Shown: in pieces, positions 32,918 to 41,881 of the stretch
Layout: every line of letters begins with the position of its first letter
Position numbering within the stretch: position 1 is the stretch's first letter
From: Mucilaginibacter defluvii
GTDB lineage: Bacteria > Bacteroidota > Bacteroidia > Sphingobacteriales > Sphingobacteriaceae
NCBI RefSeq assembly: GCF_039543225.1
Contig: NZ_BAABJI010000004.1
Span: 496,001 to 560,000, forward strand
Length of the DNA: 64,000 nucleotides
Direction of reading: 5' to 3'
Translations under genes and position numbers: made by a program
The notes under the pieces: generated by a model
What the model was told of the DNA's origin: nothing
The model's database searches: none
The model's input: the letters and a program-made list of their open reading frames with translations, nothing else

Positions 32918-35734
32918 TTATTTACTTAAATACATTGATTTCTCTTTATACAAATGCCTGAAGTAAGGGTCTTGCAGATCAGGGATAAAGCGTATCGCCT
33001 CACCTGTCGACTTCATTTCAGGGCCAAGCTCTTTAGCCACTTCCGGGAATTTATCGTACGAGAATACCGGCTCTTTAATGGCGTAACCTTTTGGTTTACG
33101 AACGATGGTAAAGTCTTTCAGCTTGTTTACCCCCATCATTACTTTAGCGGCGATGTTGATGTACGGCACATCGTAAGCTTTCGCGATGAAAGGCACCGTA
33201 CGCGACGCACGCGGGTTAGCCTCTATCACGTATACCTTTTCATCCTTAATGGCAAACTGTATGTTCAGCAAGCCGCGCACGTTAAGTGCTTTGGCCAGCT
33301 TTTCGGTATAGTCTTCCATTTGTTTGATCACATTGTCTGACAAATCAAACGGTGGCAATACAGCGTATGAATCGCCTGAGTGGATACCGGCAGGCTCAAT
33401 GTGTTCCATCAAACCAATGATATGTACATCATCGCCATCGCTTATAGAGTCAGACTCTGCTTCGGCAGCACGGTCAAGGAAGTGATCGATCAGTACGCGG
33501 TTGCCCGGCAGGTTTTTCAGCAAGCTTACTACCGCTTTTTCCAGATCTTCATCGTTGATTACGATGCTCATGCCCTGGCCGCCTAATACGTAGCTTGGGC
33601 GTACCAGTACCGGATAACCAACATGGTGGGCAACTTCAAGCGCTTCCTCAGCACTTTCGGCAACGCCGTATTTCGGATATGGAATATCAAGATCCTTTAA
33701 CATGTCTGAGAAACGGCCACGGTCCTCAGCAATATCCATGTTATCAAATGAGGTACCGATGATGCGGATGCCGTGCTCGTGCAGCTTTTCAGCCATTTTA
33801 AGGGCTGTTTGGCCACCTAGCTGTACAATCACGCCGTAAGGTTGCTCCAAATCGATAATCTCGCGTACGTGCTCCCAGAATACCGGTTCAAAATACAGCT
33901 TATCGGCCATGTTGAAGTCGGTTGACACGGTTTCGGGGTTACAGTTAACCATGATAGCCTCAAAACCGGCTTCTTTTGCTGCAAGCAGGCCATGCACGCA
34001 GCTATAATCAAACTCGATACCCTGGCCAATTCGGTTAGGGCCTGATCCTAATACAATGATTTTTTTCTTATCGCTCACTACCGACTCATTTTCGCCCTCG
34101 TAGGTTGAGTAGTAGTAAGGTGTTTTGGCAGGGAACTCGGCAGCGCAGGTATCAACCATTTTGTATACACGGCGTATACCCAGTTGCTTGCGGCGCTGGT
34201 ACACATCCTCTTCGGTAGTGTTCGTCAGCACGTAAGCTATTTGCGCGTCTGAGAAGCCTTTTTGTTTCAGCGTGTAAAAGAAATCTTCAGGAATGTTGTT
34301 CAGGGAGTAACGGCGCAGCTCATTTTCCATGCTTACTACCTCTTGTATCTGGTTCAGGAACCAGCGGTCAATCTTGGTAGCTTTACGTACCGATTCAATC
34401 GGCACGCCGAGGCTTAATGCATCGTATATGTGGAACAGCCTGTCCCAGCTTGGGTGCTCAAGGCTGTGCATAATCTCATCAAGGTTGCGGCTCTGGCGAC
34501 CGTCGGCACCTAAACCGGCACGACCGATTTCCAAACTTTGACAAGCCTTTTGCAGGGCCTCAATAAAGGTACGGCCGATGCCCATTACCTCGCCTACTGA
34601 TTTCATTTGCAGGCCGAGTTCGCGGTTAGCACCCTTGAATTTATCAAAGTTCCAGCGCGGTATCTTTACGATCACATAATCCAGCGTTGGCTCAAAGTAG
34701 GCCGAAGTAGTTTTGGTGATCTGGTTTTCTATCTCATCCAGATTATAACCGATGGCCAGCTTAGCGGCAATTTTAGCGATTGGGTAACCTGTAGCTTTTG
34801 ATGCCAGGGCCGATGAACGTGATACACGCGGGTTGATCTCGATGGCGATGATCTCCTCATTAGCCGGGTTAACCGAGAACTGTACGTTACATCCACCGGC
34901 AAAGTTGCCAATGGCGCGCATCATTTTGATGGCTTGGTTACGCATCTCCTGGTAGCAGCGGTCGCTAAGCGTCATGGCAGGGGCCACGGTGATGGAGTCG
35001 CCGGTGTGGATACCCATAGGGTCAAAGTTCTCGATAGAACAAATGATGATCACGTTGTCGCGGCTGTCGCGCAGCAGCTCCAGCTCATATTCTTTCCAGC
35101 CTAACACTGCCTGCTCAACCAAAACCTCGTGAGTTGGTGATGCTTGCAGGCCACGGCTAAGGGCAGCGTCAAAATCTTCCTTTTTGTGTACAAAGCCTGC
35201 GCCTTTACCACCCAGGGTATAGCTTGGACGTATTACCAGCGGGAAGCCAATTTGTTGCGCGGCCTCTTTACCCTCTAAAAATGAGTTGGCAATTTTTGAG
35301 GTAGCTACGCCTACGCCAATGTCAACCATCAGTTGGCGGAAGGCCTCGCGGTTCTCGGTTTTCTCGATAGCGGCAATATCCACACCAATTATCTTAACAT
35401 TGTATTTTTCCCAAATGCCTTGTTCGTCGGCATTTATACAAAGGTTAAGCGCGGTTTGGCCACCCATGGTAGGCAGCACGGCATCAATTTGCTGTTCCTG
35501 CAAAATCTGCTCAATGCTTTCGCAGGTTAGCGGCAGCAGGTACACATTATCAGCAATAACCTTATCCGTCATGATGGTGGCGGGGTTGCTGTTAATGATG
35601 GTTACCTTAATACCTTCTTCTTTTAAAGAAAGTGCGGCTTGTGAGCCTGAGTAATCAAACTCGCAGGCCTGGCCTATAATGATAGGACCTGAACCAATAA
35701 TCAATACCGATTTGATGGAAGCGTTTTTGGGCAT
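32918..35734 (-). CDS. carB: Carbamoyl-phosphate synthase large subunit, lacking the MGS domain
   Basis: Makes carbamoyl phosphate from glutamine-derived ammonia, bicarbonate and two ATP for pyrimidines and arginine. The start MPKNASIKSVLIIGSGPIII is canonical. Two ATP-grasp halves are visible: GGKGAGFVHKKEDF in the first, GGQGMSIVINDEDL in the second, with the oligomerisation domain between. The protein ends soon after VAKELGPEMKSTGEAI, at 938 residues instead of about 1073, so the C-terminal allosteric domain that binds UMP and ornithine in E. coli is absent. This is the common Bacteroidetes form. The small subunit carA is not in the window. Confidence 0.96.
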   Translation of the reverse strand: MPKNASIKSVLIIGSGPIIIGQACEFDYSGSQAALSLKEEGIKVTIINSNPATIMTDKVIADNVYLLPLTCESIEQILQEQQIDAVLPTMGGQTALNLCINADEQGIWEKYNVKIIGVDIAAIEKTENREAFRQLMVDIGVGVATSKIANSFLEGKEAAQQIGFPLVIRPSYTLGGKGAGFVHKKEDFDAALSRGLQASPTHEVLVEQAVLGWKEYELELLRDSRDNVIIICSIENFDPMGIHTGDSITVAPAMTLSDRCYQEMRNQAIKMMRAIGNFAGGCNVQFSVNPANEEIIAIEINPRVSRSSALASKATGYPIAKIAAKLAIGYNLDEIENQITKTTSAYFEPTLDYVIVKIPRWNFDKFKGANRELGLQMKSVGEVMGIGRTFIEALQKACQSLEIGRAGLGADGRQSRNLDEIMHSLEHPSWDRLFHIYDALSLGVPIESVRKATKIDRWFLNQIQEVVSMENELRRYSLNNIPEDFFYTLKQKGFSDAQIAYVLTNTTEEDVYQRRKQLGIRRVYKMVDTCAAEFPAKTPYYYSTYEGENESVVSDKKKIIVLGSGPNRIGQGIEFDYSCVHGLLAAKEAGFEAIMVNCNPETVSTDFNMADKLYFEPVFWEHVREIIDLEQPYGVIVQLGGQTALKMAEKLHEHGIRIIGTSFDNMDIAEDRGRFSDMLKDLDIPYPKYGVAESAEEALEVAHHVGYPVLVRPSYVLGGQGMSIVINDEDLEKAVVSLLKNLPGNRVLIDHFLDRAAEAESDSISDGDDVHIIGLMEHIEPAGIHSGDSYAVLPPFDLSDNVIKQMEDYTEKLAKALNVRGLLNIQFAIKDEKVYVIEANPRASRTVPFIAKAYDVPYINIAAKVMMGVNKLKDFTIVRKPKGYAIKEPVFSYDKFPEVAKELGPEMKSTGEAIRFIPDLQDPYFRHLYKEKSMYLSK

Positions 35735-35857
35735 AGGGCTTTTTTAATTCAAAAAGTTAAAGTTATAGCCTTCATCCGTTTAGACTGGATTTCCGGACTG
35801 TTTCCTATGCGCTGAAAGCGAGGATAAAACCGACTTCAGCGTCGGGGTGCAAAGATA
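35735..35857 (-). promoter_or_regulatory. carB promoter and structured 5' leader
   Basis: The minus strand carries TATCTTTG (forward 35850-35857), a perfect -7 element, with a TTG 24 nt upstream (longer than usual). The predicted start near 35845 gives a leader of about 110 nt. Its first bases form CCGAC-GCTGAA-GTCGG. The loop sequence CGCTGAA can instead pair with TTCAGCG about 20 nt later (forward 35811-35817), so two exclusive folds are possible. No ORF or T-run terminator was seen in it. Confidence 0.45.
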
Positions 35858-35994
35858 GAACTTATTGAATTAAATGAGCGACAAAAATTTAAAAAATAAT
35901 GCACTGTGTTGGAAAGTAAAAAGCTGTTATTTGTTTGGCTTTAACTTATTATTTAATTTTAAGTATCGCTAAAAAACTAAGCCTTAATTTAAAT

Positions 35995-37053
35995 CTAAAA
36001 TCCCGGTTGATATTGCTCAAACCAGTCATTAGGTGCTTTGGCTTGTCTCACAATTGGCCGGCCTATAAACTTAAGTTTTTCAGGCCCAAAATCTATCGGC
36101 ACGGTAAGCTTAACTTTGCGATACACTCCCCGCTCTGATGCCGGTTTCCAACCCGGTGCATCAAAAATTACCCGCTCAGCCGCGGCAGACAGGTATTCAT
36201 TCGGAGATCGCAATGTTCTTACAGAGTCAATCCTTCCGCTAAGGTCAACTGTGAATTCTACAAATACCCGTCCGTTAGTTTTGTTATTTTTTGACTTTGC
36301 GGTAGATAATAAGTTTTGCTGAAGATATTTGATGAAAGCCTCATATCCGCCGGTGTAAGAGGGCTGTACCAAATCCTGAGTCGCATAGGTATGCTTTATG
36401 CCCAGGTTATCAAAAGACATACCTGAAATAAAAAGGCCGTCTTCATATTTTTCAGTATAACTTACATTCAATGCTGTATCTACACCATTCCAATCGCCCT
36501 GGCGCTTACCATTTTTTACAAGCCCGGCTTCTAATAAGCCGTCAAACCGCTCTGTATAAACTTTATATAAACCAAAACCTTCATTTGCTAATGCCGTACC
36601 GTCTACATCATTACATATTAAAAGGTTGTAATTATTTATAAATTTTAAGTTGTTTCGGTCAGCATATTCTGTTGGCGTAGTAAAATAGCGGTGAGTGTAA
36701 AGTATGCCGTTCGGAAAATATTCATAAAAGTCTCCTGATATTTTGCCGTTCAAAAATTCAATTATATTTTGAATTTTTCCGTTCGAATAATACGTCAGTA
36801 TTTTTCCCTGCGGAACAAAGCCCTTATCACTTAATGATTTACCAACAAGCTTTTTTTTATTGTCGGTATATAGTTCTGTAATGTTATACAAAACGTCGCC
36901 CGAGTCAGGTGCGCTAATAATCCTGATGTAATCAGCACTATCTTTATTATTTACTAACCTACGATCATTTTTAAGAAACCAAACGTTTTGCGCAAAAGTT
37001 ACTTTGCACAACAGTATTAAAAATGCTATGATTACAGCAGATTTATTATACAT
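35995..37053 (-). CDS. Secreted protein with YwqK/MORN-like repeats and a C-terminal TonB domain
   Basis: 352 residues with a signal peptide (1-21, ending TFAQ). Residues 70-115 (GKILTYYSNGKIQNIIEF and GDFYEYFPNGILYTHRYF) are MORN-like YwqK repeats, and a further copy is around GDWNGVDTALNVSYTEKYEDG. The C-terminal 100 residues (RVFVEFTVDLSGRIDSVRTL..ERVIFDAPGWKPA) are a TonB C-terminal domain. It lacks an N-terminal ExbBD-contacting TM anchor apart from the signal peptide, so it is probably not a classic energy transducer. This domain pairing is frequent in Bacteroidetes; its role is unknown. It lies 30 nt from panD. Confidence 0.8.
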   Translation of the reverse strand: MYNKSAVIIAFLILLCKVTFAQNVWFLKNDRRLVNNKDSADYIRIISAPDSGDVLYNITELYTDNKKKLVGKSLSDKGFVPQGKILTYYSNGKIQNIIEFLNGKISGDFYEYFPNGILYTHRYFTTPTEYADRNNLKFINNYNLLICNDVDGTALANEGFGLYKVYTERFDGLLEAGLVKNGKRQGDWNGVDTALNVSYTEKYEDGLFISGMSFDNLGIKHTYATQDLVQPSYTGGYEAFIKYLQQNLLSTAKSKNNKTNGRVFVEFTVDLSGRIDSVRTLRSPNEYLSAAAERVIFDAPGWKPASERGVYRKVKLTVPIDFGPEKLKFIGRPIVRQAKAPNDWFEQYQPGF

Positions 37054-37082
37054 GTGATGATTGGTGAAGGTTATTTGTTTAG

Positions 37083-37433
37083 TTACTTAATCAGCTTATT
37101 ATCCGTATCCGGAAAAACCAACACCGGCTCATAAGCTTTAGCTTCTTCGCGTTCCATGTAAGCATAGCTCATAATGATCACGATATCACCCACCTGGGCT
37201 AAACGCGCCGTGGCGCCGTTAAGGCAAACGGTACCTGTGCCGCGCTCACCACGGATAACGTAGGTTTCAAAGCGTGCGCCGTTATTATTGTTTACTATCT
37301 GTACTTTCTCGTTGGCAATTATGTTTGCCGCGTCCATCAAATCCTCATCAATGGTAATACTGCCCACGTAGTTCAGCTCGGCCTGGGTGACCTTTACCCG
37401 GTGAATTTTAGATTTTAACACCTCAATAATCAT
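37083..37433 (-). CDS. panD: Aspartate 1-decarboxylase (pyruvoyl enzyme precursor)
   Basis: Makes beta-alanine for pantothenate. 116 residues. The self-cleavage site is YVGSITID, between Gly24 and Ser25, where Ser25 becomes the pyruvoyl group. The conserved RGERGTGTVCLNGATARL and GDIVIIMSYA segments are present. It lies downstream of panC with about 80 nt between them, so the two form a pantothenate unit. Confidence 0.96.
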   Translation of the reverse strand: MIIEVLKSKIHRVKVTQAELNYVGSITIDEDLMDAANIIANEKVQIVNNNNGARFETYVIRGERGTGTVCLNGATARLAQVGDIVIIMSYAYMEREEAKAYEPVLVFPDTDNKLIK

Positions 37434-37515
37434 GGCGCAAAGTTAGTGATTTGAATTTTAGTAAATGTTTAATAGTTGGCCGTGCGTTAATTATTTACAA
37501 TGGGTTGATGCAGCA

Positions 37516-38352
37516 CTAACGTATTATCATGTTATCAATTAAACGGGTAGCGCCCACCCTTGCCGCTACTAATGCAACAATGTTAGTGGTGTTTTGATTG
37601 GCCGGATGCAAAGTCTCCGCGTCGGCGATCTCAAAATAATCAAGTAAAACACCGGGCTCGATGCTGACGGCGGTTTCAGCCAGCTGTTTAAGCGTGTTTA
37701 TATCAGTACTGCTAAAATTATTTTTAACCTGATTCAATGTTTTGGATAGAATGAGCGCACGCTCGCGATCGTTAGCCGTTAAATGCACATTGCGCGAGCT
37801 CATGGCCAGGCCATCGCTTTCACGTTCAATAGGGCACATTACAACCTGCACAGGCATCTTCAACATTTCAACCATACGGTTGATAACCAGCACTTGCTGA
37901 AAATCCTTCTGCCCGAAGTAAGCCTTATCCGGCTCAACAATGCTAAATAGTTTGTATACCACCTGCGTGACGCCCTGGTAATGCCCCGGGCGCGACTTGC
38001 CTTCTAGCAGATGTTCCAGCTCGCCAATATCCAAATGCCATTGCTCATTGCCGGCATACATTTCGGTAACATCGGGGTTAAATAATATATCACATCCGGC
38101 CTGCTCAAGTTTTGCTATATCAGCTTCAATAGGGCGAGGATATTTTTCCAGGTCCTTAGGGTCATTAAACTGCGTGGGGTTTACAAATATGCTGCAAATT
38201 ACCAGGTCACATTCCTGCTTTGCACGCGCTATTAACGATAGGTGCCCTCGATGAAGTGCGCCCATTGTAGGAACAAAGCCTATGGTAGCGCCGGCGACTT
38301 TTTGAGCATGTAAATGTTGGCTAAGCAGCTGTTTGGTGGTAAAATTTTTCAA
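37516..38352 (-). CDS. panC: Pantothenate synthetase
   Basis: Joins pantoate and beta-alanine using ATP. 278 residues. The HIGH-like motif is PTMGALHRGHLSLI (residues 28-41), followed by SIFVNPTQFNDPKDLEKYPR, YFGQKDFQQVLVI and the KMSKS-like SSRNVHLT. The start codon appears to be TTG at 38352 (giving MKNFTTKQLL), since no in-frame ATG or GTG precedes it near the conserved region. It is upstream of panD on the same strand and divergent from the GT5-like gene. Confidence 0.94.
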   Translation of the reverse strand: MKNFTTKQLLSQHLHAQKVAGATIGFVPTMGALHRGHLSLIARAKQECDLVICSIFVNPTQFNDPKDLEKYPRPIEADIAKLEQAGCDILFNPDVTEMYAGNEQWHLDIGELEHLLEGKSRPGHYQGVTQVVYKLFSIVEPDKAYFGQKDFQQVLVINRMVEMLKMPVQVVMCPIERESDGLAMSSRNVHLTANDRERALILSKTLNQVKNNFSSTDINTLKQLAETAVSIEPGVLLDYFEIADAETLHPANQNTTNIVALVAARVGATRLIDNMIIR

Positions 38353-38428
38353 TACGTTAAAGTGCTTAAAAAATCCGGCGAAAATGAGTAATTAATTAAA
38401 AATATCCAAACTTATGTTGCGCAATTCA

Positions 38429-38458
38429 TTGATAGTTCATATTATATCCGTATATTTG
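38429..38458 (+). promoter_or_regulatory. Consensus Bacteroidetes promoter of the GT5-like gene
   Basis: -33 TTG (38429-38431), exactly 19 nt, then TATATTTG (38451-38458), a perfect TAnnTTTG. The ATG at 38512 is about 50 nt further on. It is the best promoter match in the window. Confidence 0.75.
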
Positions 38459-38511
38459 TACTCTCAAAATTTTTTTTGACGTCTTATACTTACTAAATAC
38501 AAATAATAGAG

Positions 38512-39336
38512 ATGGGTAAATCTAAGCTTTTGTTTATAGCTCATGAAATGTCACCTTTCCTTGAACTCACAAAAATTTCTGAAATAGTACGTAATTTGCC
38601 GCAGGCTATGCAGGATAAAGGTTACGAGATTCGTATCCTGATGCCGCGTTTCGGTAATATTAATGAGCGCAGGAACCGACTACATGAAGTGATCCGTTTA
38701 TCGGGCATGAACATCATTATTAATGATAATGATAACCCGCTGATCATCAAAGTGGCTTCAATACCTTCAGCACGTATGCAGGTATATTTTCTTGATAACG
38801 AAGAGTATTTTCAGAGAAAGCACGTGTTTACCGATAAGGACGGCAAGTTTTATGACGATAACGATGAGCGCATGATCTTCTTTTGCAAAGGCGCGCTTGA
38901 AACGGTTAAAAAACTTGGCTGGGCGCCTGACATGATCCATTGCCACGGCTGGATGAGCGCATTGGTGCCGGCTTACCTGAAAACCACTTATAAGGACGAT
39001 CCAACGTTTAAAAATTCTAAGCTGGTTTACTCCATTTATGATAAAGAGTTTGCCGGGCAGTTGAATGCCGACTTTGCACAAAAAGCGGTAATGAACGGCA
39101 TGACCGAGGCGCACACAGAAGTTTACAAACCTGCAGACAGCGCGGCACTTTACGCAGGCGCCATACACTATGCAGACGGTATCGTGCTTGCTTCCGAAAA
39201 CATTGAGGAGGAAGTGTTAAATAATGTTAAAAACAGCAATAAACCTGTTTTAGATTACAATTCCACTTCGGATGTGGAAAATTATTACAATTTTTACGAC
39301 GAAATTGCCACCGAAGAAATGGCACAGGTTGTATAA
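38512..39336 (+). CDS. Solitary glycogen/starch synthase (GT5) N-terminal-like domain
   Basis: 274 residues. The start KLLFIAHEMSPFLELTKISE and the following LPQAMQDKGYEIRILMPRFG match the N-terminal Rossmann domain of GT5 glycogen synthases, including a WAPDMIHCHGWMSALVPAYL strand. The ADP-glucose-binding KxGG motif is degenerate (LTKISEIV), and the C-terminal GT-B half with the nucleotide-binding site is missing. It is therefore unlikely to make glycogen by itself. Short proteins of this kind are conserved in Bacteroidetes beside panC and a DUF4270 lipoprotein, as here. Function unknown, cytosolic. Confidence 0.85.
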   Translation: MGKSKLLFIAHEMSPFLELTKISEIVRNLPQAMQDKGYEIRILMPRFGNINERRNRLHEVIRLSGMNIIINDNDNPLIIKVASIPSARMQVYFLDNEEYFQRKHVFTDKDGKFYDDNDERMIFFCKGALETVKKLGWAPDMIHCHGWMSALVPAYLKTTYKDDPTFKNSKLVYSIYDKEFAGQLNADFAQKAVMNGMTEAHTEVYKPADSAALYAGAIHYADGIVLASENIEEEVLNNVKNSNKPVLDYNSTSDVENYYNFYDEIATEEMAQVV

Positions 39337-39359
39337 AGTTGGATAAGATATTTTAACAT

Positions 39360-40721
39360 ATGAGATTTTTCAGATTAGACTTATTAACCCTGTTGATAAG
39401 TCTTTTTATTTTAAATAGCTGCAAAAACCCCGACGGCGTGGGTTTGGATGTTGACGAGAACAATCAATTGAGCGGCACACTGATAGTTGATACCAATATA
39501 ACGCTGAATACCGTTTTAGAGGATTCTGTCGCAGTTTCAGATTTGGGCCGCTCAACCCTTGGATATTTCAATGATCCGGAGCTTGGTACAACGGAGTCCG
39601 CATTAATTACCGATATTAACCTGCCGGGCGGCACCGCTTACACTAAGCCAACAGGCAATATTGTGGTTGATTCGGCTGTGTTAATGCTTAAATATTCGCC
39701 AACCGGTTTTTACGGTGATTCATTAGCGTCAACTTATAAAATTAATGTTTACCAGCTTAATGAAAAACCTTTGGGCGTTACTTACTTTAACAGTAAAACC
39801 TGGTCGCGCTCAAGCACGGTTTTAGGTTCAAAAACCTTTTTGGCCCGCCCGCATGATACCATTAGAGTTACCTCGATTGTTGATGGTGGCGCAGATACGG
39901 CTATACGTGTTGTTCCGCAGATACGGGTTAAATTAAATACCGAGTTGGTTTACAACTGGTTGAATTCATCGCAAGCCGCACAATCAAATCTTGCTTTTCA
40001 AAACCTTTCACGCGGGCTTTATGTGAATATTGACCGCACCGGAAGCACAGGAGCCGGCGGCATTATCGCCTTAACCACCGGTGATTCGATAGCGGTTTAC
40101 ACAACGGTTACCAACGGATCAACAAAAGATACCTCCATTGTAGGTTTGCCTATAAGCCGTTATATTAACGAAATTAAGCACAACTATAACGATAACGTGA
40201 AAGCCGCTTTAGCAAATACATCAAACAACCAAACGGCTTATGTTAAAGGCATGGGTGGATTGCGTGTTAAAATAGCCTTTAATAGAATTGCCGAAACACT
40301 GCCGAAAGATGTAGTTATAAACCGTGCTGAGTTGGTTATTGTTCCTAAGAATGGTACGTTAACGCCTTATGCCCCGTTGCCTAAATTAACTATGTATAAA
40401 TCTGACTTGGCTAAACAGCGTACTTATATTGAAGATATGATCAACGGGTCAGCAAATTTCAGCTTGCTTTTTGGCGGAAATTTCGGCATCCCGGTTAAAA
40501 ACGAATACAGGTTCCTGTTAACTTCTTACCTGCAAAACCTGGTCACCGGCAAGGTAAAAGATTATGGTACTTATATTGCCGCGGCAAATGAATCGCTTAG
40601 CACCACAAATACGGCACCGAGCATCGCCGCCACCGCTTATCCAACAGGGCGTACAATATTACTTGGTAAAAATTCACCTTACCGGGTTCAACTCAAAATA
40701 ATCTATACCAAAATAAAATAA
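39360..40721 (+). CDS. DUF4270 outer-surface lipoprotein
   Basis: 453 residues. The signal sequence ends in the lipobox LNSC, with the lipidated Cys at residue 21. The mature protein is rich in beta strands with the family patterns LGYFNDPELGTTESALITDI and VDSAVLMLKYSP, and LLGKNSPYRVQLKIIYTKI at the end. DUF4270 proteins are Bacteroidetes-specific surface or periplasmic lipoproteins of unknown function. It starts 23 nt after the GT5-like gene, so the two are one transcription unit, ending at a strong terminator. Confidence 0.88.
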   Translation: MRFFRLDLLTLLISLFILNSCKNPDGVGLDVDENNQLSGTLIVDTNITLNTVLEDSVAVSDLGRSTLGYFNDPELGTTESALITDINLPGGTAYTKPTGNIVVDSAVLMLKYSPTGFYGDSLASTYKINVYQLNEKPLGVTYFNSKTWSRSSTVLGSKTFLARPHDTIRVTSIVDGGADTAIRVVPQIRVKLNTELVYNWLNSSQAAQSNLAFQNLSRGLYVNIDRTGSTGAGGIIALTTGDSIAVYTTVTNGSTKDTSIVGLPISRYINEIKHNYNDNVKAALANTSNNQTAYVKGMGGLRVKIAFNRIAETLPKDVVINRAELVIVPKNGTLTPYAPLPKLTMYKSDLAKQRTYIEDMINGSANFSLLFGGNFGIPVKNEYRFLLTSYLQNLVTGKVKDYGTYIAAANESLSTTNTAPSIAATAYPTGRTILLGKNSPYRVQLKIIYTKIK

Positions 40722-40762
40722 AACGAAAGAGGCTCGCAAAACGCGAGCCTCTTTCGTTTTAT
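40721..40762. terminator. Bidirectional terminator after the DUF4270 gene
   Basis: AAACGAAAGAGGCTCGC-aaaac-GCGAGCCTCTTTCGTTTT, a 17-bp perfect stem. It also faces the end of the converging zinc protease gene. Confidence 0.88.
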
Positions 40763-40773
40763 TTTATTTTCAA

Positions 40774-41502
40774 TTAGTCTCTTCTGCCAAAAAGAAACTG
40801 GGCATAGTATAACAAAGTTGCCAAGGCACTCAATGCGGCTACTACATAGGTCATGGCTGCCCACCACAAAGCATCTTTAGCTTGAGCATGTTCTTCCTGG
40901 GTTTGCATTACATTATAATTGTTATTTAGCCAGGCTAACGCGCGGTTACTTGCATCAAACTCGACGGGCAACGTAATAAAGCTGAAAAGCGTAACCAGGG
41001 CTAATGCTGCAACACCTATCGCTAGCACCCAAGGAGTTTTCGCGAAAAACAGTAGTAATATACCTATGGTTAACGTCCATTGCGTAAGCGTTGAAGCTAC
41101 ATTAATTACCGGCACCATAGCTGAACGGAAGGTTAACCAGCTATATGCCTTGGCATGTTGCACAGCGTGACCACACTCGTGGGCAGCAATAGCTGCTGCG
41201 GCAACGCTACGGCTGTGGTAAACATCAGGGCTCAGGTTAACGGTTTTATCAGCCGGGTTGTAGTGGTCGGTCAACTGCCCTTCAACCGATATAATCCTTA
41301 CATCGCTTATACCATGGTCACGCAACATGCGCTCAGCTATTTCGGCACCTGAAAGGCCCGACAGCAGGCCGATTTCAGAGTACTGTTTAAATTTGCTCTT
41401 AAAACGCCACTGCACAATAAAGCTGATAACGGCAATGGCAAGCATCAAAAATATAGCGGAATTATAAGTTATAAATCCGGTTACAAAAGCTAAACTCATC
41501 AT
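40774..41502 (-). CDS. YugP-like neutral zinc metallopeptidase
   Basis: 242 residues. TM segments lie at about 5-27, 125-145, 150-175 and 215-238. The zinc motif HECGH is within AAAIAAHECGHAVQHAKAY, and LPVEFDASNRALAWL further on is typical of the YugP/DUF zinc-peptidase family, as is GLSGAEIAERMLRDHGI near the N-terminus. It is an inner-membrane protease with no known substrate. The start could be at 41502 or 41499 (MM). It is a single gene. Confidence 0.9.
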   Translation of the reverse strand: MMSLAFVTGFITYNSAIFLMLAIAVISFIVQWRFKSKFKQYSEIGLLSGLSGAEIAERMLRDHGISDVRIISVEGQLTDHYNPADKTVNLSPDVYHSRSVAAAAIAAHECGHAVQHAKAYSWLTFRSAMVPVINVASTLTQWTLTIGILLLFFAKTPWVLAIGVAALALVTLFSFITLPVEFDASNRALAWLNNNYNVMQTQEEHAQAKDALWWAAMTYVVAALSALATLLYYAQFLFGRRD

Positions 41503-41665
41503 CTCTTAAATTTTTATATTGAGGTATATTCAAAAAGCATTCCGTAAAATAATGGGTTATATAACTTGGGCTTTTTACTGGCTTGATAATCGGGATAGAT
41601 ACTGATGTGTCAGTAATTCATGTGTTTAATGCCAAAATAGCAGCCTTTATAATCAATTCCTAATA

Positions 41666-41690
41666 AAAAGCCCCCGGTAAACGGGGGCTG
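41666..41690 (-). terminator. Terminator of the CsbD gene
   Basis: On the minus strand AGCCCCCG-tttac-CGGGGGCTTTTTATT lies directly after the CsbD stop. Confidence 0.85.
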
Positions 41691-41695
41691 ATATT

Positions 41696-41881
41696 TTATA
41701 AGCTGTTGATCCATTTTACCAGATCCTCCCGGCTTTTGCCGAGCTTTTGCTGTAAACGGCCAAGGGTTTCATCGTCCTTGCCATCCTCGTGCTTTAAATC
41801 GTCATCGGTCAGATCGCCGTAGGCTTGTTTTATCTTTCCTTTCAGCTCATTCCAGCCGCCTTTTATTTCCAACTTATCCAT
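41696..41881 (-). CDS. CsbD-family stress protein
   Basis: 61 residues: MDKLEIKGGWNELKGKIKQA, then YGDLTDDDLKHEDGKDDE and a helical tail LGRLQQKLGKSREDLVKWI. The WNELKGKIKQAYGDLTDDDL pattern defines the CsbD family, small soluble proteins induced by general stress in many bacteria. Molecular function is unknown. It has its own terminator and a 350-bp upstream region with a second hairpin. Confidence 0.92.
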   Translation of the reverse strand: MDKLEIKGGWNELKGKIKQAYGDLTDDDLKHEDGKDDETLGRLQQKLGKSREDLVKWINSL

